A stretch of DNA of 64,000 bases from Cyanoderma ruficeps (Eukaryota; Chordata; Aves; Passeriformes; Timaliidae). Shown here in pieces: positions 49,282 to 61,859 of this stretch. The notes under the pieces are model-generated. The model was not told where the DNA came from. It saw only the letters and a program-made list of their open reading frames with translations, and did not search any database. Both the position numbers and the translations under genes were made by a program. The DNA is taken from assembly GCA_008694505.1 (NCBI GenBank), contig VZDJ01004378.1, forward strand, positions 23,743,045 through 23,807,044. Reading direction: 5' to 3'. The first letter of the stretch is position 1, and each line of letters starts with the position of its first letter.

Positions 49282-52200
49282 GGTGGTAGAGCACAGGATT
49301 GAAGTTTGTATTTCATGTTTTTATATACACTAACGAAACTCAAGGTTTACTACTGTTCTTTCAGAACCAAGCAATATATTTTTTGATAAAGAATTAAAAT
49401 ACAGTTGAATGCTGTGATATTTAGGTATCATAAAAACAAACAGTGATCCTCTCCTCTATCGTTTGTCAAGTAAAACCGAGAAACATGGGCATCACAAGGT
49501 AATTGTTGGCTTGGTACAGTAACATTTGGGGAGCATGGTAGGAAAAAAGTATAGTCCTGTTTTCAACAGTTGCATTTTACAAAAGCTTTTTGAAAACATT
49601 CTGATGGATCATAATTTCATTTACTTTTCTACAAGTAATGTTGATTAACTAAAATAATTTTTTCTTCTGAAGATTGAATTGATTTCTTCTCATTTGAGTT
49701 GGGTATGACTGAATAGTTTATTTTTATCAAGAAAAACATTCCACTATTTTACAATAAATTTATAAATTAAATATGATCTATCAGACTAAAATATTCCAGT
49801 AAAGCAAAACCATTACATAATATTGGATTATATTTTTTGATTTATACACTAAACAGGAAACTTAAAAATCATTAGTTTCAGTATTGTAAAGATACAGCTG
49901 GATTCTAATACTTCTCAGAGTTGCATTATAAGATTTCAAACATTTGACATTATTTAGGTTTGAAGTTAATGTGAATTTCAGAATCTCTGAGAAGTTATTC
50001 TACCAAGCAGAGATATGTATTAAAGAAAAAGTTATAGGAAGTACCACTGTGTTGAATATTTTTACCTTAAGATTTGGGAGCGAACTCTTCCATTTTGGAA
50101 ATGGCAGGTTAGAAATATAAATCAATCCCATTTGAAGTGATAGATATGTACAGCTGTCTTAAAATGCTCTTGAATGCAGAACTTAAAATCTTTAAAGTAA
50201 AATCAATAAATTCCTGATGGTGTCAGGGAAATGGTTCTTATCAAAATAATCTTGCCTTCCTGACCAGATTTTTTTTACCCATAATATAAGCATTAAGCAT
50301 AAATCACCATACCACTTTATCTGTTTCTCTTTGACACCTTAGAGCCTTAGAATCTCTGCTAGCAGAACTTGGACCAAGCAGACACACTCTGGGCAGCTTG
50401 AGAGATGGAGCAAAAAGGAACACGGACATCACTCTTGCTACACTTGCACTACATCTGTAGAAAAAGACATCACTGGAAATTAGACCTGTATCAAACAATT
50501 GCCTTTCTACTTTGAGTTTCTTTCCTTAATTTGTGTGTGAAGTGGGGAGAATGTATTAGATTATGGAAGAGATTTTTTTCTCTCTTGAATGTGTTTGCAC
50601 CCTGAGAACTGTTGTTACAGGTAAAGAGCACCAGCACCTCTGTTAAACTGAATAACTCTGAAGAAACAAATTAATATCTAATAATGTAACTTAAAGTTAT
50701 TAGTGCTTCAGATAGCCATATTAATTAGATCTAATACATTAGGTATCTGGGTTGCTTATAAAGCAGATCGTTCCCCCAGAAGCTTTTTAATTTATTCTCT
50801 TTGTGAATAATTTGTTCAGGAACCAGGAAGGAATTATGCTTCTGACATAATGGATTAATAAAACAGTATTCAAACAACAAGGGAAATTAAGTACAAAGGT
50901 TAGTAACCAAGGATGAAACAATTTTTTAAATGTACATAACCTTTTCCTCTGATTTTCTAGTGTACTTAAAAAGTAAATAAAATTTCACTGAATCCCTGTG
51001 ACTCCCTGTGATGAACTAGTGTTTTCTTGAATACTGCAGATTTTTTTTTACTGAACAAAGATAAACTTTACATAAAATTTGTGCATAAATGCATGTATAC
51101 AGGCATATTTACTGAACTATAAGGGTTGCTTTAGGAATTGGTGATTCTTCCATACATGGTTATGTTTGCCAGTTTGTTGGTATGTGTGTAGAAGTGCACA
51201 CACTGAAGAATAATTTGTAGGGAAAATAAGATTAATTCAATTGTGATGAATATCCAGGAAATGAAAACTTTGTTCAAGGTTAATACACATATTTTCAGTT
51301 TGGAAATTCTGTATGATTAGTCCCTGTTAAGTGTCTTTTACACAGGTTAATTTCTTCACTTACTGAAAGAGGAAATAGGGCATGGGAAAACAATTAGGAA
51401 AAAAACAAAATACCACAGCTTTTGATACGAGATGGTTTTGAAGGTTGTTTATGAGGAACATATTGTTCACATGCAACATGAATGACGGAAAGACCTCAAG
51501 GTACTTGAGACACTAGACTTTTTTTGTAGCTGGGAAGGAATTCACCTATTTTAGCACTGGGGGGAAAAAGAAGCATGTTAAACAAAAATGTCGGATGTAG
51601 TTTGCAGCATTCTCTGCAGCTCTGCCTGTTTTTTTGTTTTGTTTTTTCCAGGTGCTGGAGTATAGGATGAATAGTCATGAGAACACTGACAAATCTCTCT
51701 TTTTTATTCTGTTCTAAATGAGCTATTGACAAAATATCAGTGGTTTACTCTAAAATTGGAAAGGAAGATTGATTTCTAATTAATATTGAAAAACATCTGC
51801 TGTTTCCAGTTCCTATGAGGCTTTACAATACAGTGACAGTTAATTGTCATTAATTCTAACAAAATATTTAATCCCTAGCCTATCATCATACTTTAATAAT
51901 CAGAAATAATTAAAATTACTTTTACATTAAAACTTCCATAAACACATAGAAACCTGTTAATCGATTCATAGTGAGATAAATGAGGACAGAGAGTCTCTTT
52001 TTGTTCTGCATAACAGAGAACAAAGCTCATTTGGAGTCTATCACGGGACTCCTGGGCTCTATCAAAACACAAGAAATAAATTATAACAGTAGATGAATGC
52101 AAATTCTACAGCTACAAGTCTGTGCTGTAATTTTTAATGATGTGTGTGAGCCTGCTGCACGGCTCATGACAAATATTCTCACACAGTCTTATGCTCATGT

Positions 52201-52839
52201 ACTCATGCAATGTTTACCTCCTGTGATTTTTAAAAAAAAATCATTATCAGTTTGCTTCAATCCCATTCCATTATCTGAAGTTTGGAAAAATCAGTTTAAA
52301 ACCATTACAAATCAATGAATCAAGTGTATTTGATGAGGGGTGGAGAAGAAGAGTATAGCAGTGTTTCAGTAACTCCCAACGGGTTTCTCAGTCATCAGTG
52401 GGAATGACTGAGGTTTTCTGGTAATAATAAAACACCAACATGGTCTGCTAGTCAAGGCAGCAATCACACTGAAGTGGAGCTCAGCTTTCTTTTTATGATC
52501 AAAATGCAAGTTGTTCTTCACTCTGTGGTCCCTGGAGGACTCAGGCAAGGACTCAGAGGTCAAAGATAACCTTCAGAGTCACACAAGACAAAGAAATAGC
52601 ATTGAAAACAAGGCCTAAGAGGTTGCATTTCTACTTTTCCCTCAAGAATAACTGCTCCCTCTGAAGTACCTGGCTGATCTTTTAAGAATAAAGGGAAAGT
52701 CTCACTGCATCACCACCACGTAAATGCATAAGGCTTTCACCAGAACTCATTTACAACTGAGAACTCCGGCAGCACATACATCAGTACATTCCCCTCGCAC
52801 AAGTTCAAGCAACAGACCAGATCAGTTAAAAAAAAATAA

Positions 52840-52854
52840 ATATATATATATATA
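52840..52854. repeat. (TA)n short repeat
   Basis: An A run passing into about seven TA units. Simple sequence. Confidence 0.8.
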
Positions 52855-53320
52855 GTCTTTCTGGTGTTTAACAATTTTGGAAGTATAATTTAAAACATGG
52901 TTTATTAAAGATTTTTCACTAAGCTGGTCAATCAAATCTTTTTTTCTTCCACCATTGATTTTTGTTGGGGGGTTTTGTTTGTGTTTTATAAAGAGAAAGA
53001 AAACCACTTCATAATCAATTTACTAACAAATATTAGGTAAAAGTAAATCTTAAACTCACAAATGTCTCACAGTCGAAGTAAAAATTTGAACATCTGGGCT
53101 TGGTGTGTCCTGCAGAAAATTGCCAACCTTCTGGATATTCAGCAAAGTAAGTAAACAAAAGTAATTTTGCTAGAATTTCAAAGACAGACTTTAATTCTTA
53201 CATTGCTATTTTGTGATGTAATATGGCTAAAGAGTAATACCATTATTTAATACACAGAATCTACTTCTTGTGTCTCTCATAACATTTTTCAGACATTTAT
53301 TTAGTCCTTGAAATATCCAC

Positions 53321-53326
53321 ATAAAT
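53321..53326. repeat. Target-site duplication, left copy (ATAAAT)
   Basis: ATAAAT directly precedes the TGTTGGAATC start of the LTR and recurs at 54017-54022. The AT-rich sequence makes a chance match easier than for the other two LTRs, but the position fits exactly with both ends. Confidence 0.8.
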
Positions 53327-53595
53327 TGTTGGAATCCAGGGCATCCCTTTGGATGACCTGGGACCTGAGAAAGGGAGTTTGGACCCTGGACAGGGGGGTG
53401 TGGAGCCGGTCCAGGGGGGTTGGAGACCTTGGCACAGAGCCCAGAATAACACCGAATTTGATTTCAGTCCATGGGAGAAGCTTCCAACACTAAGAGAAGA
53501 ATTAGAAACCTCAAAAGTTTAAAAGTAGTAATTTAGTACAGTATAGAGTGAGAAATTTTGTAGTTTAGGGATTTTAGAATAGAGGTGAATGGGGG

Positions 53596-53659
53596 ACAAG
53601 ATGGAGGATTTAGGGTGTTGCCCTAAATCCTTCTCCTTCTTCATGGTCCTTCATCTTGT
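53596..53659. repeat. Nested inverted repeat in LTR U3
   Basis: An outer stem (ACAAGATG at 53596-53603 with CATCTTGT at 53652-53659) encloses a perfect 10-bp inner stem (GGATTTAGGG at 53606-53615 with CCCTAAATCC at 53621-53630). The inner loop is five bases. Confidence 0.85.
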
Positions 53660-53775
53660 GGGGTGGTGATCATACAAAGTAGTTTTAGGCTATTGGATTA
53701 GGGTAGAGATGACCCTTGTAGTATAGGTATCACACATTGGTAGAAAATAGTAAATAGTGGGCACGTAACTATCTG

Positions 53776-53782
53776 TATAAAA
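53776..53782 (+). promoter_or_regulatory. TATA box of the 53-kb LTR
   Basis: TATAAAA placed 100 bp upstream of AATAAA and followed by a CpG-rich stretch, as expected for a retroviral U3/R border. Transcription would start near 53806 in the plus direction. Confidence 0.75.
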
Positions 53783-53875
53783 ACTAAGTAACGCCCCATC
53801 AGTGGGCAGTCGCGTCGTGTCCCAGCCTGTGTCCGGACCTCGGCTGGGTGCGGAGCAAATTGTAAGATATCAAAT

Positions 53876-53881
53876 AATAAA
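53876..53881 (+). terminator. LTR polyadenylation signal AATAAA
   Basis: AATAAA about 70 bp after the predicted start site; it defines a short R region. Confidence 0.75.
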
Positions 53882-54016
53882 CATCACACGAGAACGAAAA
53901 ACAAGACCTTGAAGGACTCCGCTTCTTTCTGCGACACGGCTCAGGGCTTTTAGAGGGCTGGGGACTTTTAACATCCTTGAATCTCGGCAAGGAAAAGGAC
54001 AGAGACAAACCCGAGA

Positions 54017-54022
54017 ATAAAT
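54017..54022. repeat. Target-site duplication, right copy (ATAAAT)
   Basis: Exact repeat of 53321-53326 directly after the LTR. Confidence 0.8.
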
Positions 54023-57000
54023 CAAGAATATTACCTTCACTTTATACAAAAACCCTCAGTCCTGGGCAGGGCACACACCAAGTTTAGTCAATTACCAAGT
54101 GATTATTGAATTGATGAGGACTAGAATGAAAACTCAAGCTCTCCTGAATAAGGCCTAGTGGAAGTTGGTGTTGGGACCATGAAAGACATAATTGCTTCAA
54201 TTCATAAAGAATGCTGCATTTCTATATCATTTCAGTACAAAGATGGTTCTGTAAATATGACACTCGGAAAATCAGTTTCCAAAATTCTCAGGAAAAATAA
54301 CCATGTTATTTTTCTGTCTCAAAAGATAGAATGAAGATTACGTCTTCCTTTTTTACCACCAAAGTCTTCATTAACATAGATACTAAACAGAGTAGTGAGG
54401 TAGGAAAACTGTGGTCTCTTTTGATCCATTAAATTAACTGGTTTCTTCTATTATGTGGAAAGATCTAGAAACACATCAGCAGAAAGTGTTAAGGCAAATC
54501 CCAATCATTCTCACCAAAGCTATCATTTCTTCCAACAGTATCAGCTGTAGTTTTACTACAGCAGGTGACATGTTTATGTCTTGAATGATTTTTTTTTGAG
54601 AGAGAAACAAGGAAACATTTCTCAATGTGCATTTTAGACTTAATGAATTCGTTAAGGCATAGCTTTTGGATTTCAAAGTATTAAAATAATTTGTTGTTGT
54701 GCAAAGTTCTTTTAAGTAATTATTACTATGTTAGTTTTATTCTTCAGCTACATATATATATATTTTAAAAGGAAAAAGGGTGATATTACAGAAGCCATTA
54801 CCATTTGAAATGTCAGTTCTGCATGAGATGAAGCCTCCATGGCAGAAACTCACTCTCTGCTTTTTGTCAGATATTGGATGAATACGTCGATACGCTTGCA
54901 AAACAACTAATGTCTATTTTTGTTATCTAGTAGCAGAAAAAAAAAAAAAATTAAGGTGTTTGTATTGAGTTAGAAAGAAGCTGTTCCTCTACATGTATTT
55001 GTAGATGGCGAAAGAGCATAAAACATCATTAAACATTTCTGAGGCATTCTTTTTTCTTGTATGTTATATGTGACAGTAAAAATATGGAAACCAAAACAGA
55101 TAACAAAGTGATCCACACTCACCAGAGGAAAAGAAGAACATAAAGAATTCCTACATTCAAACTCAATTCTTGTGTAAATAGTTTCATTGGTAATAGGAAA
55201 TTCAACAACCCAACTCCTAAACTGAGGTTAAGTCAATGGAAATATGTTATCTAATGAGATACTAGCTATATAAGCATAATAGGTTCATTTCTATATCTCT
55301 CATTCAAAGAAAACCTGCAACTAATGTACCTGAAATTAACCTTCTTGCAAAATGACAGTACAAATTAAAAGTTCCTTAGAATAATGTCCTTATTATCCAC
55401 ATAATCTATAATATTTGTACTAGGATATCCTACAGCCTCTAAACATTTCATTATTACTCTAAAAAACATTTGCAGGACTCAGAGTCAGAAATATAACCAA
55501 AATACACTAGTTAGAACTCCAGTAAGAAAGTAAACTATACTACTAAATGGAAAATTCATTGATGCAAGAAATTCAACTTGCAGTCAGTACCGCCTATACC
55601 ACAATTTATTTCACTGCATTTAATCTGTGAAAAAGGTCAGAGAAAGATGCTCTTGAACTTCTCTGGTATATACAAAACCGCCTTCTACGGAAAAAAAAAA
55701 TCCTGTACTGAAGTTTTTTTCCAATGGAAGCAGAATTGTTTTCCTTTCATCTTGTGCTAAAAAGAAGATGAAATCTCCCCATTCAAATAAAAGAGAGTTT
55801 ATAGCCTCTAATTTATATTTCAGCATTAATTGAATACACATTCTGCTTTCATTTGGCTGACATAATGAATCTAACATTCTAAAGTCAGAAAGGAACTCAG
55901 ATCTATATTACATTTGAACAATGGAAATGCATTAATTTCTTTTTTAACACACAGTTTAGTCACATATCAGTTCGTAAAACTTCAAAATAAAAAAGTTCAT
56001 AATCATTGGGACACTTGAAAAAATTATACTCTTGCTCACAAAATTTTCACCTTCATATAATTATAAGAGTCACTCTGGAGTGCAGACCAGATTTCCCTTC
56101 ACTATTTGCAATGTATTACAAATGTCTAAAAGTTCAGTCTGGTTGTGAAATGTGATAGCAATGAATTTTGAAAGGTTTGAGTTTTCCTGAAACAGGTTTT
56201 TCAAATCTTGTGAATTAGGGATGAGTTTAAAATTCTGTTATCAAATCAGTGCAGCTGTATACTACTAGTTATGATACCAAAGTTAAGATTTAAGAAAGCA
56301 AGCATTTCCATCTTACCTGATGAATGAAAAAAAACCAAACAAACTTCCTTAGGTACATAATGTGAATTCAGTAGAAATTGTATAAAATGCACAAAATGTA
56401 TAAGATTAGTATTGAATACCTGATTTCATCACTATCGCAAGATATGCTAATGTAATATTATTTCTTTTCATTATCCTGTGAAGTTATTACTGGTTATTTA
56501 ATCTAGGCAAAATTTGACACTCGTTTTAAAAATATTTTGCTATATCACTGCTTAGGATAGAACACTGTCTAGGACTAGGAGACCAAACTGGTTAGAACCT
56601 GTCTACCGTTAGCAGTAATATAAATAAGATATTAAAAGAAAAATATTACAGCTATATAATATTATTATAATATTACATATATCTTAGAACAAAACCAAAA
56701 TATTAGATTTACCTTCTCAGATTATATTTGCTATAAGATGAAGAGTAACTGATTACCAATAAAAAGTTAGAGTATATATTGAGGTAGAGAGATGATTTTT
56801 TTTTCCTTGAATCTAGTTGGCATTCCCCATCTTCCAAAATAGTCTTTTCTAACACATACAGCTACACAACTAATCTTCTCATCTTGATCTCAAGTACAGT
56901 ATGCTAACTTAACTACCAATGTCTGCCATATGCCTAAAATATCCACACACTCTACATTCTACAAGCTTTCTATTTTTCAGTTTGTAGTTGTTGCATTTTC

Positions 57001-57699
57001 AGTAAGTAATACTACTATATTTAAAACTGGAAAAAAGTTTTGAACTGCTGTTCTAGACTTCAAGCTTTGCAATCACTACAGGAAAAAAAAAAATCCTCTA
57101 GACCTGGACCTACGCTCTCTATAGATTGTTTATTATTGTTGGACTAAAATTTCAGTATATAGCAAAATAATAATACTCTATGAAACATATACACTGCTAA
57201 AAGGCAACCTATAGTATTTCTGTGGGCTTGAAACCATGCCACAGAAATTTCCTGATGCCTTGAGCAGCAGCTACAGGAATATGTCTTTCTTTTAGAAGAT
57301 TAAAAGAAGTAACCCCGTCCTAAACTGAATGTGTTCGTGTCTTTGAGCAGTGCATTGTCATGCCACATGCTAAAGTTCACTGTGTTGATCAGGATTGATT
57401 AGGTTTGCTGCCAGGAATCTGGTTTCCTGCACTGATTTTATGGTGCTGTTGCATTTCCACTATTCCTCGTCAGCTTTTTAATCTACTACAAAATTGAATT
57501 TATTAATTGAGAATGAATTTTTAATTTATTAGTTTCTCATTTTGTGTTATTGTATTCACCTGGCCTTGTATCAAGTGAAAATCTGTAATCCACTTTTCAA
57601 TGGCTCAGCTATATGAGATCCAAGGATTAGTTTAGTGCAATGCAGCTGAATAAACTTAATTTAATTTTACAGAGGAAATTTTTACTAAACTGAGACATA
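54023..57699. other. AT-rich non-coding stretch
   Basis: No gene or transposon recognised. A 13-14 base A run lies at about 54939-54952. The overlapping open frames at 55578-55877 (both strands) are low-complexity. Confidence 0.55.
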
Positions 57700-57734
57700 T
57701 CACAAAGAGCACCAGCAGCCTCACTTTTGTCAGG

Positions 57735-58095
57735 CTGTTGGAGACTACACTGAGAGCAATGGCTGGTGGGACCCAACAAATACTGGGATACATTTTTAGC
57801 AAAGGCCCCCTGCCTAGTCAACACCAGAGGATCTGCCAGTCAGGCTGGCCCTGCCTAATCAAAACCTTACATAACATAGAGGAGGAGATAAAGATCCCAT
57901 AGAGCACACAAAAAAAGATGCTGGGGAAAAAGTTATGATAAAAAGGGTTATTCCTGTCTCAGGCAAAAAGCTAAACCCATCCATAACATTACTTTTGCTT
58001 GAGGACGTGGGTGCACTTTGTGGGTAATCCAGGAAAATGGGAAAGTCCAATGTGTGCCTCCAGAGGTTTTGACAGTGGGTGAAGATAGCCAATGA
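57735..58095 (+). pseudogene. ERVL pol 3' end (integrase C-terminal part), broken
   Basis: A remnant of the pol gene. In an intact element this part of the polyprotein is the integrase end, which joins viral DNA to the host chromosome. The frame that starts at 57744 shifts by one base before 57844, and the second frame meets a TAA stop at 57856-57858. Further frame changes follow before about 58090. No functional protein can be produced. Identification rests on remembered similarity to avian ERVL DNA, not on a database search. Confidence 0.65.
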
Positions 58096-58482
58096 ATTAA
58101 ACTGCAACTATTAGCTATAGTTAATAACTCTTTAACACTGTGTGCTACTGCTTCTGTGACAGCTATATGTGCACATATATTCACAGCACTGATCTTAACC
58201 ACAAGTGCTCTGAGGTCTGAGCCTGACTTTCATTTGATCATTGTGCTCTCACCAACGAAGAATGAAGTATGATAAAACTGGAGAAGCGCAGGAGTGCTGA
58301 AGTTGGAGCTGACTCAAATGTGCAGCACGGAACAATCCAACACCTCACACCCTCTTTCCTGCTTGAAAGACTGTTACCAAAGATGAGGGCCAAAGTCACG
58401 GACAGAATTAATCCAACAAACTTTTATTTTGTGGACATTCTATTAACCTTTGATGGAGGTGCTCCATAGGCTGAGGGAATGA

Positions 58483-58908
58483 TGTCTCTATCTGTGCCTA
58501 TCAAAACAGATAAACAGGGAGAGTGATCGGATATCAGCAAGCATCATAATCCCAGTATACAAATGCCATCATGCCCAAGATATAAACTGGGGGGAGGTAC
58601 CTGGAAAAGGTGCTGATCTGGGTTTGGAAAGGGGGATCTGGCACTGGTAAGCATGTGGTGAGCAATTGCACTGTGCATAATTTTTTTCCCTTTTTATNTC
58701 CCTTTTTATTATTATTAGTAGTATTATCATTCACCATTATTACTGTATTTTACTTTATTTTCAATTATTAATTTTTTCTTATTTTAACATAGAAGTTTTA
58801 CTTTGATTTTCCTCCCCATTCCACTGGGGTTGGGAGCAGAGAGAAAAGGGGCTTGAGTAAGGAGGGGCCGTGTGGTGCTTAATTTCCAGATGGGCTTAAA
58901 CTACAACA
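58483..58908 (+). mobile_element. ERVL-type 3' LTR, about 426 bp
   Basis: The right part is a firm match to the common avian ERVL LTR: TGGTGAGCAATTGCACTGTG (about 58659), then a TTATTATTATTAGTAG-type segment, CATTCCACTGGGGTTGGGAG, GTGTGGTGCTTAATTTCCAG, and a terminus TTAAACTACAACA. The left edge is placed at TGTCTCTA because a purine-rich CTGAGGGAATGA, possibly the polypurine tract, lies directly before it; this is less certain. One undetermined base lies at 58698 in the T-rich stretch. Confidence 0.7.
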
Positions 58909-61710
58909 CCAACAAAACCGATTAATTGAGAACAAAAGCAAAGGTTATATAATCTGAAAAACATAACCTTTAACATATTACTCTAATCTACTGCTTTTTA
59001 CTTTCAACATTAGCAAGTTGCACTGCAAGAAGATGTGAGTACGATCTGCTTGCAGCATTGCAGAAAAGCAGGATGAGGACCAGCTGAACTCCAAATCACC
59101 ATATTGGGATGGCTACATCATGCCTGTTGCAACTACCTTATGATAGGAATTATTACCCAGCACCAAGCCAGCCACATGGCTTTTGCTTAGCTTGTAGTAT
59201 AATATAAAGAGTCCTGCAGAGACATGCCTGATTTCTCTTAGCCTAGAAAACCATAATGCAACTGAAGTATTAAAATAATAAAAATCAGATGGAGTGGATC
59301 TCACTAAAAAAATTCAATACAAATATTAAAACCTGAGCCCTAGCAGTTTAAAACACAGAAAGAGGATCCACAGGTGATTCTGTCCTATATCAAATATTCT
59401 TTGGTATATGGAACACAGAGGGAATATTAGAAATTCATCCAGAACACTGGAGCTTGTAACAGGATGAGTGCAGTTTATTTAGTGCACTGGAAAACTGTGG
59501 TGATACACGAGATTAAAAAAATAATGCCTCTAATTGCAGGTTGGACAGAATCCTCAATGAAAATTCTACAAGGATAAAAAAAATAACAAATTACATACCA
59601 TGAACGCTGGAAACCACGTTTATGACCTTCTCTGCTTTGCTTCCTTATATAAATTTGCGTGTAAATGTGTCTGAGTAAAAAAACAACTCAGCAGCTCGTG
59701 TACCATTTTCTGGTACCTGTGAAATGCCTGTGGTCCACATGCTGCAAGATGACAAACACTGGAATAATTTGAAGACATGATCTCCAGGCAGAAGAGAAGG
59801 AAAAGGAACAAATAACACTAAGTAAAAAATAAAATGGAAAAGGGCAAAGTTAATAGAGAGGGAGTAAAGAGAAGGGAAGATATTGGTCAAGAAATGAAAA
59901 TGAAAAGAAATAAGTTCAGAATAATCACAAATTAGCAGGAACATTTAGCAGGAAAAGCTTGTTTTCAGAACAGAACTGATGAGAAGCTTTCTTATAGTTG
60001 TGTATCTTTTCTTTTTCCTAAGTCATCTCCACATGAAGTAGACATTTGTGAAAACATTGTTAGCTATGAGGCAGATGGAAACTTTGGGAATGCCACCTCA
60101 CTTGCCAAGCTGCATGAGCCAATTGTGTGTCTAGCTTCTGCTAGTCAATGCACAGTGAGATTTTTCTGCCTTTCTTTCAGGACCTCTGCATTCTGCAATT
60201 TGTTTTAACAGAACTTTAAGCATTGTGATCTAAAATTTGGCTTTCTCTATTAAACTAGGTAAGAAGTGCAAAATTATGAAGAGGTGGGAAAGAAAGTGAG
60301 CTTTTGTCATAAAAAGAAGCCAAGTAATACTTGTTCTCTTTGAGAAAGGAGATAAACTACAAATAGCTTATTTGGAGTATCTTAGATATCAATTAAATGT
60401 TTTTCACTGTTCAGAGCTGAATACTGAATTTTGAAAGCTAAGGCAATGTAAGGTTGAAACGTAAAGCATGTAGATATGACTGAGGAAAATGAGATTCATG
60501 AATGAATAACTGATTGGTTTCAGAAAGGAGTACGCAAGTCTGTGCCTCTGGGAATGTTAAATTGAATTTACCTACACTTCTACTTCACACAGTTGGAAAT
60601 TCACATTAGCACAAAAGTTGGCATTACACAGGCAGTATTTTCAGATGATCAAATTATTTTTGCAAACCTGAAGCTATATTGCAATGATATTTGTGATGAA
60701 ATTGGAATACCTTATATCTTATAAATTCTATCAAATCTTGCTGCTGCAAAAATAGACAGTGCATTGCTACAGAAATACATATCCATATTACTAAAGTTGG
60801 TCCTTACTGGGCCACTGGATGCTGTCACATCTGCAATCTGGCTCTGAACTGGAAAGCATCATCAACAAAACTCTTTCAAGACTGCCTGAATTATGACACT
60901 AATCTTTACCAAATCAAAATGAAAAAATGTCACAATAACAGCATCAATCTTTTTTATTTTAACAAGTCTTTTCAAGCAATTTTTTCAAGGTTTCATAGTC
61001 ACATCTATATTATAAAACATACAATAGTCTATTTAGTGTTAGAATCTCATTAATGCTTAAATTGAATTGCTTTAAAGAAACTAAGCTATATTTATCAGTC
61101 CTTTCTTATTGTTTTCTGCATGTTAACAGATTTTTTAATGACAAAAAACCCCACAAGGTCACATTTAGCAAATGTGAAGAAAATGAGAAAAAGGTAGAAA
61201 AACTGTAAACTTAGGAAGAGTGGGTATATTTGTAGTCAGACATTGTGCAAGACAAAGGTTTGGCTCACACTGTGCTGCTCAGAGCACATATAGTAAATGA
61301 AGCAAATGCCTGTCAGGTTTCTTGGCTCTGAGTGACGGTTGATCACGAGAAGAATGTTCAGTTCTGTATCAGTGAATCTAAAATTATATTGACTGAATTA
61401 GTCACTGTAAGCAATGAGTAGCACTTCCAGGCTGCATATGGGTGCATCCCTTGATGAAACCTAGACACAGGGAAACAACCCATGCCACAAAAGAAACACT
61501 GGGTGTGTTGGTCATTCCCCTGCTCTAAACAGTCAGGGAAAGGGGATCACCTCTTGCATGGTGCCACTGACCCATCTCACCATTATTAGATCCTAATCTT
61601 TACACCCACAAAATCAATGCTTTACGCAGCTGCAGGAGGCAAACCACACAGCTTGAGGCAGTGTAGCTTTTGGACACTGACCTGAAATTCTACCAGTCTA
61701 AAGTATTACA
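58909..61710. other. AT-rich non-coding stretch
   Basis: No gene or transposon recognised. The 99-codon frame at 59944-59645 (minus) is Phe/Leu/Ser-rich and overlaps another; I do not regard it as a gene. Confidence 0.55.
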
Positions 61711-61766
61711 GAATGACAGAATGCGTAAGACTGGACCCACCACCTTGGGTCTTCTGGTCCCACTTC
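61711..61766 (-). mobile_element. CR1 LINE 3' tip, about 56 bp
   Basis: The plus strand reads ACAGAATGACAGAATGCG followed by GGGTCTTCTGGTCCCA, the reverse complement of a CR1 3' end. Only the tip is present. It is decayed, and its identity is somewhat less certain than that of the next two. Confidence 0.6.
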
Positions 61767-61859
61767 AATTCTGCATGCTGAACAATTTTTATTATATTTC
61801 TAGTTTGTTTGGCCTAAGCAAAAAGTAACAGCGGTACTGAAGGGTCCTCAAAAGATAAA

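Larger units (their letters stand above)
47371..53320. other. AT-rich non-coding stretch with two unassigned open frames
   Basis: No transposon recognised in about 6 kb. Two segments stand out slightly from the background, 47773-47985 (plus) and 49018-49281 (minus); both are listed separately. Other open frames are short and low-complexity. Confidence 0.5.
53327..54016 (+). mobile_element. Solo LTR, second ERVK-type family, 690 bp
   Basis: A solo LTR in the plus direction, unrelated to the pair at 21 and 44 kb. It starts TGTTGGAATCCAGG and ends AAACCCGAGA. The first and last six bases are imperfect inverted repeats (TGTTGG against TCTCGG), and it lies between ATAAAT duplications. Inside are a TATA box (53776-53782), then a CpG-rich R segment, and AATAAA about 100 bp downstream (53876-53881). 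U3 carries a strong hairpin (53596-53659). The well-preserved CpG dinucleotides suggest a fairly recent insertion. No gag, pol or env sequence is attached. Open frames here, including 53799-54008 on the minus strand, are not genes. Confidence 0.88.
57700..58908 (+). mobile_element. ERVL-type endogenous retrovirus, 3' part only
   Basis: The 3' end of an avian ERVL-type provirus in the plus direction. From about 57700 to 58095 the DNA matches my knowledge of the integrase end of pol in this family, followed by a non-coding stretch and then the 3' LTR up to 58908. The 5' LTR, gag and most of pol are absent, so this is a truncated provirus rather than a solo LTR. The left limit is approximate because similarity fades before 57700. 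I could not pair the five bases after the LTR (CCAAC) with a copy at the left edge, which fits loss of the 5' side. Confidence 0.75.
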
